Below, one piece after another: positions 35,050 to 47,265 of a DNA stretch of 64,000 bases. The notes under the pieces were generated by a model. That model searched no databases. It was not told where the DNA came from and saw nothing but the letters and a program-made list of their open reading frames with translations. Position 1 is the stretch's first letter; the number at the start of each line of letters is the position of its first letter. The position numbers were made by a program, and so were the translations under genes. Source of the DNA: Buddleja alternifolia (taxonomy: Eukaryota; Streptophyta; Magnoliopsida; Lamiales; Scrophulariaceae); contig CM033399.1 of the NCBI GenBank assembly GCA_019426215.1, positions 26,235,022-26,299,021 of the forward strand, in the 5' to 3' direction.

Positions 35050-38000
35050 TGTCACGCCTCGAAATTGGGTCATAAAAGACCCAACTTGAATACATAAGTC
35101 TATCGTAGCTGTAGTTCCAATTCCAAACATGGACCCAATTTTTATCAATGTATCTTAGGGTCCTACTCCTGAAACTATCATCCGCATCACGAAGTAACTT
35201 AATATCCTTGAATAAAACTACCAGTTTTTACCTCTTGGATCGTCTATGTCTATTCCTGTTATCCTCCAACTAGTCTCATTGCTCAACTCACCTACAACTG
35301 GAAGGAAGGAATGAAACAAACTACGTAAGCAAAGGCTTAGTGAGTGCCAGTGCTTGTGTGCAAGTTTCTCAAAATAGTTTTTAGACCCAAATGATAAATT
35401 AGTGAGGGAAAAACAATAATAGTTTTTGTTGATTTTCAAAGGATCATTGAAATCCTAAATAAGAAAAGCAATTTGTGATCATAGTAACAATTAAGCAATA
35501 GCTAGTATGAGACAAAGGTCTTAGTATATGCACGATGAGGTTTTGTCAAATATCATTGAAAACATGCTTGGAAAAAATTACGTTCATGATAAAGTTGGAG
35601 CGATTGGTGGCATGATATTTAAGTTTCAAAACATGCATTTTAAAAAGCATGTAGTTCAATGCAAGTATCACGTACAAGACATGTTTAAGTAACACGTACA
35701 ACACATGTTTATATAACACGTACAAGACACGCTTAAGCAGTAGGGGGCCATGTTAGCAATACCATCGCGTCCGATGATTTACCCACAGCACTTTGGGTCC
35801 CGCTGCTTCTTCCTTATCACCCCTGAACACGCGGCTTAAAAGCCATCACCTTATACCTCCCCACGCAGGCTCGCGATGCCCGATTTGGTCATATCCGGAG
35901 TATGCCACACGATAAATGACCCATGCACCCTCAGAGCACTCCGTCCTAGGTGCATGGATCTGGACATGAATAGCGGGAACTGTTTAAGACCGCAAGCCCA
36001 TGCTTGACCGGCCGAACCCTGCCCTATCCATCGCCCGACCTTGGGCCCAACACAACCACGTCAGATGCAACCCGTCACAAGAACACCATCACGGCAAATG
36101 ATCACGATACAAGACCAATGATGGAGTAATTTCACAAAAATCAGAAAACCGATGTTTATTTCGAAATCATTCTTGTATAAATTATGCATCTGAAATAAGT
36201 ATGCAATCACGTATGTCACGAATGATGCAATGAAGCATTTTAGTTCACGATGAAATATTTAATCGAACAAATAGTTTTTCAGAATTTCCTTAAAAGAATG
36301 TTTTCCTCGAATTCATTTTCACAAAACATGCCTGAAAATTACTTTTGCAAGATACGTGTTTGAAAACATTCATGCAGGTAATAGTTGGTGCCAAGAATTG
36401 GTGAATGTAAAATGAGTCCTGAATTTGATTTGAAAGTATTGAAACTCATTTTCATGTCAAGTATTCAAAGCATGTTGAAAGTAAATATATATATATATAT
36501 ATATATATGACGTATTCCTTCCAGTTTTGAAAGACATATAACTATAATTTTGAGAGGCAACTCACAGTACTCTTCCAAGCTACTAGGATCGTTGCCGAGT
36601 GAATCTCCAACACTACCTGCTTTGGCCAAATATCAAATTAGAATCTTATTCTATCACTCGATTCTAATAACCTGCCGTACCTAATCTATTTGATCCTAGA
36701 AACTATGATTATGCATAAAGTATACACTATTTTCCCATAATTTGGCTATAACAAAATTAATTTTAAAGATTCACAAAAACTTCAAGAAAACAATTTTGCG
36801 CGGTTGTAATTTGAAAATTGTTAAAATTCATAGAGGAAGAGTTTACCTCTAAAACTTCCAGAACTACCCAACACTTGTTGAAAAAAAGATTGGGTAAAAT
36901 TTTCAAAAGCAATGAACATTTCCAAGTGGGTGTTTTAACCACCAAACCTAAGCCAAACTAAATCAGATTTTGATCCAGACAAGCTGCATTTCAAAATTTG
37001 TATAAAATCCTTTGTTTATCAAAAAAATCCCAAATTTTGTATGACATGTTCACAAGACACTAAAAATGGTTCTATAAAATTTTGGAAGCCAAATAAAATA
37101 TTTAGATACAAAATCTTCAGCTCAAAACAACACTTATCTGTAAATGAGTAATTCTCTGGCAGCAGTTGTCTACCAATTTTTATAAATTTCATCAAAGCTT
37201 CAAAAATCTCAAACTTTTACAGAAACATACAAAACATGTATAGATATCTACAGAAAATGTTTTAAATTAATTAAAGTTTTAAATATGAAATTGTAAGCTC
37301 AACAAGTGGCTTTTTCGAAACATGATATAATTCTGGCAGTTCTTTTGAATAATTTAATAGAAATTCTACAAGACTCCAAAATTTACGAAATTTTACCAAT
37401 ATGTTTCTAACACATCCAAGTTAATTGAAAAATATTTTGACTCCAAAATTCGGTCATTTGGCCTTTCAAGTAAAACCTAGAACCCGTACGCAGAAACTGA
37501 AATGGAGTTCAACTTCATTTCATGACAAAACAACAATGCATGTCCTAAATGACTTTCAAAAACAAGTTAGATTCGACATGCAATCACTTATCTATGTTTC
37601 AAATACAAATAGAGTGATGGGTCTATAACAATTTATCCAAATCCTTTCCTCATACACACAATCAACCAAATTCTCAGCCCTACCTTCCAATTCACCTCAT
37701 GCATGTCCCAATTGAGCCTCCAATTGATCAATTCAAGATTTAATTCCACAATAATTCTAGTAAACCAAGAATAAACACATTTTAACAGAGATGAGGGTGT
37801 CTTACCTAAGTATTTGGTTGATGAGAAAACACCAAGAGAACAAATTTCTAATGGTGCTGCCAGATTTCAGGTCCTGAAACTGGGTCACGATTTTAGGCGA
37901 ATCTGAAACTTTATGTAGCAGATACGAAAATTCTGAACACATGGTGTTCTTCCTTGTCCTCTCAGGGAGAGTTTGAGCTAAAAATATTCCAATTTGGGCA

Positions 38001-38494
38001 TCATTTGATCCCTCAAAACTTGAAAATACAAACCTTGCCAGAGCAGGATTTCTTGCGGAAATTGCTTGGACAATTATGGTTTCTAGGTTGTGGTTTACAC
38101 TCTCTCTTTCCATGAATCTCTTGAATGATTTGGGAGATTAAAAGAGGAGATAATGGGGAAGAATTCTGTTATTTGGAGCAAGAAGAAGTGAAGTGTAGAG
38201 TGGAAAAATTAAGAAGCTAGATACGTATATATATAGGATGTGATAAGGGCTTGGTGGCAATTTTTCTATTTGTCTCATATCCCTTGTCATGTTCTATTTT
38301 ATTTCATAACCCCTATATCAATAGGAGTTAAAATTTAGCCCCTACATGGATATATATTGATATTAGGACAATCCACGTGTTCAAAATAATCTCTTGGCAT
38401 ATTTGTACTAATGGTAATACATATTAAACCTAGCTATTTTCAATAGGTTATACTACTAATCATTGCATTAGTTAAGAAAAACCCCGATGTCACA
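35050..38494 (-). repeat. LARD 5' LTR
   Basis: TATA box TATATATATA at 38226-38235 (minus strand). A CT/AG-mixed leader of about 110 bases follows, and then ATG at 38113 opens a 103-codon frame to 37802. That frame differs from its partner in the other LTR by one residue. Its protein (begins MERESVNHNLETIIVQ) resembles nothing I know. Confidence 0.85.
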
Positions 38495-38499
38495 AAGTT

Positions 38500-40361
38500 T
38501 ATCCCACTAACTCTTATAATCTAGCATTTGAACTTCACCTTACAACCGAACAGGTTTCTGGGGTGAAATATGTTTCGATTAAGGCATTTGCATGCACTTT
38601 ATAAAATTTCAAATTATTTCTAAATCTATAACCCCCATAACTGAGAAGCATTACACATTTATAGTAATTCTAATTTTAGAAAACTTAGTGGAGGGTGAGG
38701 ATGTCAAACATCCTTTTCTAACTCGGTATAATTTATTTGGGAGAATTTAATTCGTCAAAAGATTTTAGTCTCACTTTGCACATTATTCAATTTATATATT
38801 CTATATTGATCATGCATAAAAATACTACTAATAATCATGCCTTTCAATATAAATAAATATAGAATTTAAATAAATGAATAAATAAATTCATCACTTGATC
38901 ATGAACTTTTACTAAAGGGTCCGAGCCAATGGGCCATCACAAAAGGCATAGATTAAACCTATTAAACATTCATGGGCCTTTTGACTTTATCAACGTTGAA
39001 CTATTTTATCTTGATTCCTAAAACAACTCATGCATTATTTCTAAAAATATAATAAATAGCTTCAAATTTGATAACCCATAAAATTAAAGGTAAAACATAT
39101 AATCCTAAGTCCATGATTAGTGTTTTAATCACACAAGACATGCTCGCATCAATTAATACATGCTCGCAACATTTAATACATGCTCGAAATATTAAATCAC
39201 TTATATTGAATATTAAAATTTTAGTCCAACTAAAAAGTCCTTTATAAAATTCCTTATGATTTCACATATTCACTATTTCAATTAAAATCATTCTAGTCCA
39301 ACTAGATGACTTAGATGTACGAAATTAAGAATTAAGTGCATCTACCTTTAATTAAAATAATATGAACACATAAAATATGAAATTCTATATTTTATTTTAT
39401 TATGATTTAAAGCCATCAAAAATTGGAAATACTAATAATAATATTTAATCCATAAATCAATTATTAATCTCCAAGAAAAATAATTAATTAATTCTAATTA
39501 AATATTATATTCGAATTAATCTCATTGGGCTCGATTTCATCAAATCCAAGTCACCATCCTTTTGGTCCACTTGGCAATTTAATTGGGCTCAAAATAATTA
39601 ATTAGAACAACATTCACGTTTATTAATTTCTTATTGGGCTAAATTTAATTTAAGTCCAAATCACCAATCTAATCTCATTGGGCTCGATTTCATCAAATCC
39701 AAGTCACCATCCTTTTGGTCCACTTGGATTCCATTTAATTGGGCTCAAAATAATTAATTAGAACAACATTCACGTTTATTAGTTTCTTATTGGGCTAAAT
39801 TTAATTTAAGTTCAAATCACCAATCTAATTGGCCCATTAAGATTTAATTAGATTAAGTCCAAACTAATTAACAAATCAAAATTGAATTATTTTCAATTGG
39901 GCTTGATTTAAATTATTCGGGTCATCATCCTTTTGATCCACCCAATTAATTAAAATCAACCAAAATTCAAAAAACAATTTTGACCCAAACATAGCCCGTT
40001 TTACGACCCGAATCCATGACCCGGATCAACGAATTGGGAATCCAAACCCACGACCCGTTGGGCCACGGTCACGACACGAAGGGCCGTGACTGGGCAGGGC
40101 CAGGCAGAACAGCCCGGCTGCGCTAACCAGCGAGCGCTGCTACGCGCATTTTTCTCGGGGCTTTCGAGCCCCGTTTCTCCTCGGTATTTTTTGATTTTCA
40201 ATATTATCAAATATCCCCATATTTACAATAACTAATATAAAAAAACTAGCAAAAAAACCATAAAACGCATATTTAAGAAAAACATACAAACTTGCTTCAA
40301 AAACACATAACATGCAATTCTTAAATCACGTAAACAAGATCAAATATGCAAATCAAAGATT
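38500..40361 (-). other. Copia-2 leader, part next to the primer site
   Basis: 1.86 kb of AT-rich untranslated leader with a GC-rich island at about 40000-40190. A 153-bp tandem duplication (units starting at 39521 and 39674, CTCATTGGGCTCGATTTCAT) lies in it. The 69-codon frame 40210-40001 falls in the GC island and is probably not a gene. Confidence 0.5.
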
Positions 40362-40374
40362 GGCTCCGATACCA
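40362..40374 (-). other. Copia-2 primer binding site
   Basis: TGGTATCGGAGCC on the minus strand, one base after the LTR end; tRNA-iMet type with one A to G difference from TGGTATCAGAGCC. Confidence 0.75.
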
Positions 40375-40375
40375 C

Positions 40376-42153
40376 TGTTGGTCGAAAAAGCATAAACGCA
40401 GCGAAAGGGATTTCAAAAATAAAACAAAAACCCAATTGGTACTCTAATTCGCATAATTGAATCTAAAAGTGTATAACGAATAAAACTTACTCGTTAATAT
40501 GAATATGATGATGGAGAAAAACTTCTTCTTCTCCAAACTCGAAATATTGAAGCTTCCAAATCTTCAATCCTTTGGTTTGATTCTTCAAACTTGAACTTGA
40601 TCCGAACAACGAAAATACGTCGTCTCTAAATCGTCACGCACGGATCAACAAACAAAAAATCCGCTTTCTTCTTTCTCTATGGTCGACGGCTAGGTATAGA
40701 GGAGGGGGGAATATTTTTCTTTCTTTTGAGAGTTATGAGAATTGTGTATTCTTCTTACTTGTTCTAACTCAAAGAGTCCTTATATACCTCATGACTTATT
40801 GAACAAGTCAAAACAAAAGAGCCCTAATATGTAGCCTCTCAAAGACGCCACATTGAGGCCTAGTAGGCGTCCAATTGGACTCCTTATTTAGCCCTGGGAT
40901 TTGTTTTGTTTAATTAATTTCTTATTTCAATTAATAATTTTTTATATCCAATAAATTAATTAATTAATTAAATAACCAAATTAAGTAGATAAATTAATTC
41001 ATTAATATATTTCACAAGGAAATTAATTAATAATTAATCTTATCATTATAATTAATTATTTCATCTAATGAATAACTAATTATTTAATTTATCCAATAAA
41101 TTAAAACTCCCAGAAGAAATAATAGAAATTCATTTTTCTTCATTTTTCTTTGTTAATCCTTTAGCGCGACTCTTTCGGTTCGTTTTGTTTGGAAATGAGA
41201 GGAAACCAAAAGAAGTGGGTAACACCTAGCTAGTCACGTGGCCCACTTCGTAACCCAAACGAAAACGAATGATAGGATCATTCCGAAACCTTCCAATCGT
41301 AAATACCGTATATGTGTAAACCCTTTGTTCACGTTCCCCGGTCAAGTGAGAGTCATGGTTATGTCAAACTCACTAGACTTGACCATATGTATAAATCATA
41401 ATAAATACGAGATCATTGAGATCGATTTAGTGCCAAGCACAATCCTCTCGTTTGCTTTGGCCAAAGACTTTGATCTCTATTTATCTATAATTACATATGG
41501 TACATACTCATTCACTTATGAGAGAACAAATCACATATTAGATATCTGCTAAGATTACCACTTGCCCATCAAGCCTGCATTTCGAGGTTGACCCCACCAA
41601 AGGGTGAATTGGGTCTAACTACTCTAGTGAAAGACTTGACGTCATAAGTGCATCTTCAGCCTGATACTTCAGGTCAAAGGTTCACATATACCTATTACGC
41701 ATAATCAATTCTGTCATTGACAGTCACAGAGTGAAAACCCATGCGACAGAACCGATGCGAGTCATGTTCGAACATATCAGTTCCACTGACGTGTCTACAA
41801 TCTTAATCTCCTATCATCCCATGATACCAGACAGGCATTTTCATTAAAGATTGTCGGAGCTAAGATTGTACAAGTATTCGAAGTCTTTATTTGTCCATTA
41901 AAGACTTCATATTACTTGCGAACTTATTTTAGTAATCAAGATCGATCTCTCTAGTGCCAATCTTCCTATCCCATAGGAAGTAGAGGGATCGTATTGAAAA
42001 TATGGACAAAATGTTTTACACAACTTATAGATGCAAATAAGAATTAAGTGAAAACTCAATAATGCCTTTTATTTAAGAAGAGTTTAAGTTCAATACAAGA
42101 TATATGCCCTATACATTCTGACCTCTATGGCATCTGAGTGCATAATCCTAACC
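40376..42153 (-). repeat. Copia-2 5' LTR
   Basis: 1778 bp. It ends on the minus strand in TTTTTCGACCAACA before the primer site. It is homologous to 22104-23849. A frame of 104 codons on the plus strand (41238-41552), partly shared with 22942-23202, is antisense to the element and shows no domain. Confidence 0.85.
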
Positions 42154-43407
42154 CAGTCCAGTGATAGAGTCTGGAGCACTTATAGCATCATTCAAGGGTA
42201 AATCGGGTAACAAAGGAAAATTGACAGATATAAGTGAGGATGAGGAACTAGCCCTACTGGATAGATTCAAAAAGTTTCAAAGATATGAAAATAAAGGAAA
42301 TAGTCCTAAGCATCAAGGACAGAGTTCATATCAAGCGCCTGCTCCAGTTCAATAATAGTATCAAGCACCTCAATATTCTGCACTTTCTCCCTCAGCGCCA
42401 ATTCAGTACCAAGCGTCTACTCAACAGAATCTCTCAGCGCTAGTGGTCTCTCACAAACTGCAAGATTAACAAATGAACAAAAGATGAAAACTAATCTTTG
42501 TTATAATTTCAGGAAACCAGGGCACTACCAGGTAAATTGCCTTTATCTAAACGTATCTAAGACATCAAGGCAAGACTACTTGGATAGAAACCAATTTAGG
42601 AGCAACCTTCGTCAACAAGGTTTGCTAGCGGAATCAGAACCAGCGTCAGCACCTGAAGATTTGGATTCTTCAAAGGAGAGTAGTGATGATGATGAGCCAG
42701 TGGATGACTCAGCGCTTATTTGTCTCATGGCCAGAGATGATGAAGCGTCTCCTGAGGTAAAAACTGAAGTTGCTTATCCTCTCTCTTACGAAGAATTACT
42801 TGACAAGGTAAAAGAATATTATAAACATTGTCAAGATGCCGCCAAATTATATCAAAATCACTTCAATATAATATCATCACTCAAGAGTGATAATGTGACG
42901 CTCAAGGCAGACTTGCAAGTTCAGCAACAATGCATTGAGAAAAACAAATCAGTTGAGAGTAAGATAACTAATTTGAAAAGTGATCTTAATATAATAGTCA
43001 AGAGAGAAGCTGAGCTGAATGCTAGACTTGCTAAATCAGAGCAGCTCGTCTCATCATTGTCTAAAGCGTCAAGAAAGTTGGACAATGTGACTGAAGTAAC
43101 AAGAATGTTTGATGAAAAGACCGGTTTAGGATGCAATAAATTTGGTAAGCAACCAAACAAATCTAATGTTACAGCAAACAACAAAGGAAAGGGTGTATTC
43201 TTTGTTGAGAAAGGTTCAAAGAGTCAAACACCTAATGAACCAAAAGACAATGATACGAGGCCAAATGAGAAAGTCATTACTGACTCGGGCAACAAGGAAA
43301 AGACAAAAGTGAATGATTCACAAAAGACGGTCTATCCAAACGCTCAAAAGGCTAAGGATAACCTTCTACAAGTGAATCAAACGCTAAGAGTCAATTGCCA
43401 AAAGTGA
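42154..43407 (+). pseudogene. Copia-1 gag, C-terminal part: knuckle and coiled coil
   Basis: Resumes at the codons for PVIESGALIASFKGK. Then stops (TAG near 42354) precede a 307-codon frame (42484-43407). It has a knuckle CYNFRKPGHYQVNC, in which the second Cys is Phe, an acidic block SSKESSDDDEPVDD followed by ICLMARDDE, and a ~150-residue coiled coil (YEELLDKVKEYYKHCQD through LNARLAKSEQLVSSLSK). This long coiled-coil Gag tail is a Sirevirus trait. Confidence 0.75.
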
Positions 43408-46400
43408 CTCCTAAGCCAGTGCCAAGGAAATACCAGCGTCAATATCCACAAAGGTCAAGATCATATTATCAATACTATGATAATTATGATTATGACGATG
43501 ATTATGATTACTATTATAATCGAGGATAATATTATGCACCCAAAAAGCACACAAAACAGAAACTGAAACCCAAGAAGGCCAGTCCTCCCGTAATGAAGAC
43601 CAGGCAAATATGGATTCCGAAAGTTTTAATTCAAACCAAAGCTACTAACGCAGAAGGATCCAAGACAAAATGAGTACCTAAGAAGAATTAAAACTGCCCT
43701 TTTGATTGCAAGTACCTAGAGCTAGAGTCGATACATTTGTTTAGTACATTGATAGTAGGTTGTTAAGGCACATGACTAACTCCAAGGATTTTTTAATCAA
43801 CTATCAAGCTGCCAATGGTCCTCAGGTTGTATTAGGTGACAACTCCAGAGGTAAAACCAAAGGTATAGGTACTATGCATAGGGGGAACATCATGATAAGT
43901 GATGTATATTATGTTAAGGGTCTTAAGCATAATGTTTTAAGCATAAGTCAATTTTGTGATAAAGGCTTTGAAGTCAAATTTTCAAGTGACTGTTGCTATA
44001 TGAATGACGCTAAGACTAAATCTACTAAATTGAAAGGTAAAAGAACTAACAATGTGTATTTGGTAGATTAGGGTTCAACTATAGATAACAACCCTATATG
44101 CTTTGTGGCTAAAAGTGAATCTAAAATGGGTTGGTTATGACATAGAAAAATGAATCACTTTAACTTTAAGACAATCTCTCAGCTTATAAATCTAAATTTT
44201 GTAGAAGGATTACCTAAAGAACCATTTCATAAGGATCGCCTCTGTGACGGTTGTCAAATGGGAAAACAAGTTAAATCATCTTTCAAGAGAAAGCCTTGTT
44301 TATCTACCTCTAGAATACTTGGACTACTTCACATGGATCTGTTTGGACCCATTCAAACAATCAGTGTGAGCGGTAAAAAGTATACTTTGGTAATAGTAGA
44401 TGATTTCTCTCGATTTACTTGGGTGGAATTTCTTTCATCCAAAGATGAAGCATGTGACAAGTTAACAACACTTATTCGGCAACTTCAAACATTGAAAAAT
44501 CTTAAGGTTGCAACAATAAGAAGCGATCACGGTACTGAGTTTACTAACAAGGTTGTTGAGAAATTTTGTTGCAGAGAATGAAATACATCATCAGTATTCA
44601 GCTCCTAGAACTCCCCAACAGAATGGTGTTGCTGAGCGCCGGAACAGAACACTCAAGGAAGCCACTAGGACGATGTTACCAAAGTTCAAGCTTGCTCCTA
44701 GGTTTTGGGCCGAAGCGATCAACACTACTTGTTACACTCAAAATCGTTGCATGATTAACAAACAACATGGGAAAACTGCATATGAACTATGGAAGGGACG
44801 TAAGCCAAAGGTTTCATATTTTCACGTCTTTGGTTCAAAATATTTTATTCATAATAATGGATCCCAAAGCTTAAAGATATTTGATCCTAAAGCGGATGAG
44901 AGTATCTTTCTAAGCTATGCCAAAAATGGAAAGAATTTTCTCATCCTTAATAAGATCAAACCAAAGGTTGAGGAATCTATTCATGTTGTTTTTGATGATG
45001 CTAACCAAGAACCTTGTAAGGTTAATGTGAATGATGTAGGATTTGAAGATTTGTGTCATCAAGCGTCAAAGGTTACTATAGATGATGAAAGTGACGACGA
45101 TGATAAAATCTTAGTGCCCCCTCCTATGAATACTTGTGGAACTATGGATAATCATGTTAGATGTGTTGATGATCATGAAGAGAATGATCATCAAGAGTAA
45201 GGTAGAATCTGTGAACTTGAAGCGCCTGCACAAGAGGATAGTTAAGTGCCTGAGCAAGTGAACCAAGCGCCTGTTCAGCCTCTTACCCCATTCTAGCCTG
45301 ATAGACTATGGCTACGAGATCATCCACCAGAGCAAATTATCGGAGATGTTGGAGCGCCTGTAAGGACTAGGGCCACTACATTCAATGAGGCCATGTTCGC
45401 AAGATTCCTATCTCAAATGGAACCTAAGAAAGTGGATGAAGCATTAGGTGATCCTAGTTGGATTGAAGCCATGCAAGAAGAGCTGAATCAGTTTGAGCGT
45501 AGTAAGGTTTGGACAGTAATACCAAGGCCAACTCACCAAGGAGTTATTTGGACTAGATGGGTTTATAGAAATAAGATGGATGAGAATGGCATTGTGATAA
45601 GAAACAAGGCCAGACTTTTCACTCAAGGGTATTGCCAAGAGGAGGGTATTGATTTTGACGAGACATATGCCCCTGTCGCCCGTCTTGAAGCAATTCGGAT
45701 GTTTCTAGCCTATGCAGCGTTCAACAAGTTTACGGTGTATCAAATGGACGTTAAGAGTGCCTTCCTAAATTGTAAACTCCAAGAAAAAGTCTATGTGGAG
45801 CAACCACCAGGATTCATCAACAACCATGGTAAGGGTATGGTCTACAAGCTAGATAAAGCACTTTATGGGTTTAAGCAAGCACCCCGAACATGGTATGATA
45901 CTCTTTTTATTTTCCTTATTGGTAAAGTCTTTTCCAAAAGACAGCGGTGATACAACGTTATTCAAAATTACCAATGATGAAGATATTCTCTTAGTCCAAA
46001 TTTATGTTGATAATATTATATTCGGATCTACTAACAAGAGTCTGTGTGAGAAATTTTTGAAAATGATGCCAGAACAATTTGAAATGAACATGATGGGTGA
46101 ATTAACTTTATTCTTAAGATTACAAGTTAAACAATTCCCTAATGGCATATTTATTAACTAGACTAAATATATACGAGATATGATTAAGAAATTTGGTATG
46201 GAAAATGCATCATCTTCAAACATTCCAATGAGCCAAACACTTAAGTTAGATAAAGATGAAAGTGGGAAGAAGGTTGATATCACTACTTATAGAGGTATCA
46301 TTGGATCACTTCTTTATCTTACTGCTAGTAGATCTGATATTATGTTTTTGGTATGCATGTGTGCACATTTTCAAGCAAACCCTAGAGAGTCACACTTAAG

Positions 46401-46950
46401 TTCTGCCAAGAGAATCCTTAAGTACCTAAAACGCACAAAAAATGTGGGCTTGTGGTATCCAATGGACTCTCCTTTTGAACTAATTGGTTGCTCAGATGCA
46501 GATTTTGCAGGATGCAAAATAGATCGGAAAAGTACTAGTGGTACATGTCAATTTCTAGGTGATAGGTTAGTTTCATGGCATAGTAAGAAACAACAATCCA
46601 TAGCTACTTTTACAGCTGAAGTAGAGTAGGTAGCTGCAGGAAGTTGTTGTGCACAAATTTTATGGATGAGGCAACAACTTAGAGATTATGGTATAATCCT
46701 AGGTCCAACCCCTATCCATTGTGATAGCGAAAGCACCCTAGCCATGACTTAAAACCCTGTTCTTCATTCCAGAACCAAACATATTGACATTAGATACCAT
46801 TTTCTTCGTGACCATGTTCAAAAGAAAGATATCTCCATGAACTTTATTGGAACTGACAAACAATTGGCAGACATCCTTACCAAAGCGCTCAACGAACAAC
46901 ACTTTCTCAATTTAAGAAGTGAACTAGGTATGATTGATTTAAATGCTTAA
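43408..46950 (+). pseudogene. Copia-1 pol, broken
   Basis: The protease block has YIDS followed by RLL where DSGCS is expected, then RHMTN near 43775. GAG-pre-integrase has a stop at the WL-HRKMNHFNF site (44137-44139). Integrase is in 44150-44581 (CDGCQMGKQ, LLHMDLFGP, RSDHGTEF) and, after a frameshift near 44570, in 44553-45200 (PQQNGVAERRNRTL). RT is in 45393-45950 ([28 protein letters not shown]) and continues in a new frame with IYVDNIIFGS, the second catalytic Asp being Asn. RNase H is in 46180-46950, closing with ..ELGMIDLNA and TAA at 46948. Four stops and at least two frameshifts. Confidence 0.85.
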
Positions 46951-47265
46951 TCAATATGCATCATATTTCCATTTGACATAAAATTTAGGGGGAATCCACT
47001 TTATTTATGTCTAAAAGATTTTTGAAAAAGTATTATAAGTTATCAAATTTAGGGGGAACCTTAAAAATTGTACTTGTACATATTTGTAAAGAAGTGAACT
47101 AGGTATGATTGATTTAAATGCTTAATCAATATGCATCATATTTCCATTAGACATATAATTTAGGGGGAATCCACTTTATTTATGTCTAAAAGATTTTTGA
47201 AAAAGTGTTACAAGTTATCAAATTTAGGGGGAACCTAAAAAATTGTACTTGTACATATTTGTAAG
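46916..47265 (+). repeat. 175-bp tandem duplication carrying four polypurine-like tracts
   Basis: Unit 1 starts at 46916 (end of pol), unit 2 at 47091. Each holds two TTTAGGGGGAA tracts (46984, 47048, 47159 and 47223). Sireviruses are known for repeated PPT-like motifs, so the duplication multiplies a feature already present twice. Confidence 0.8.

Larger units (their letters stand above)
28076..38499 (-). mobile_element. LARD-like LTR element, apparently non-coding, recent
   Basis: 10,414 bp (28081-38494) bounded by the 5-bp duplication AAGTT (28076-28080 and 38495-38499). The LTRs are 3.45 kb (28081-31533; 35050-38494) with TGTGACATC..GCGTGACA ends on the minus strand. The primer site is 35046-35030 (tRNA-iMet) and the PPT 31550-31534. 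The 3.5-kb internal part has no gag or pol motif. Long LTRs with a ~3.5-kb non-coding interior are the definition of large retrotransposon derivatives. The sequence ACCAAATTCTTTTAAGGGG before the 3' LTR resembles the PPT region of Del/Tekay chromoviruses, so such an element probably supplies its enzymes. I counted about 18 substitutions between the LTRs, plus a TA-repeat length change. Confidence 0.85.
22104..42153 (-). mobile_element. Copia-2, Ty1-copia element on the minus strand
   Basis: Minus-strand order: 5' LTR 42153-40376, primer site 40374-40362, long leader (holding the LARD element), gag from 27727, pol to 23910, PPT 23860-23850, 3' LTR 23849-22104. Without the 10.4-kb LARD it measures about 9.6 kb. 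Proteins and LTR termini are close to copia-3, so both belong to one family. The element has in-frame stops, but one long RT-RNase H frame survives. Confidence 0.85.

Noticed and set aside
41238..41552. 104-codon plus-strand frame, partly repeated at 22942-23202
   Set aside because: Antisense inside the copia-2 LTRs, and truncated by a stop in the other LTR, so not maintained.
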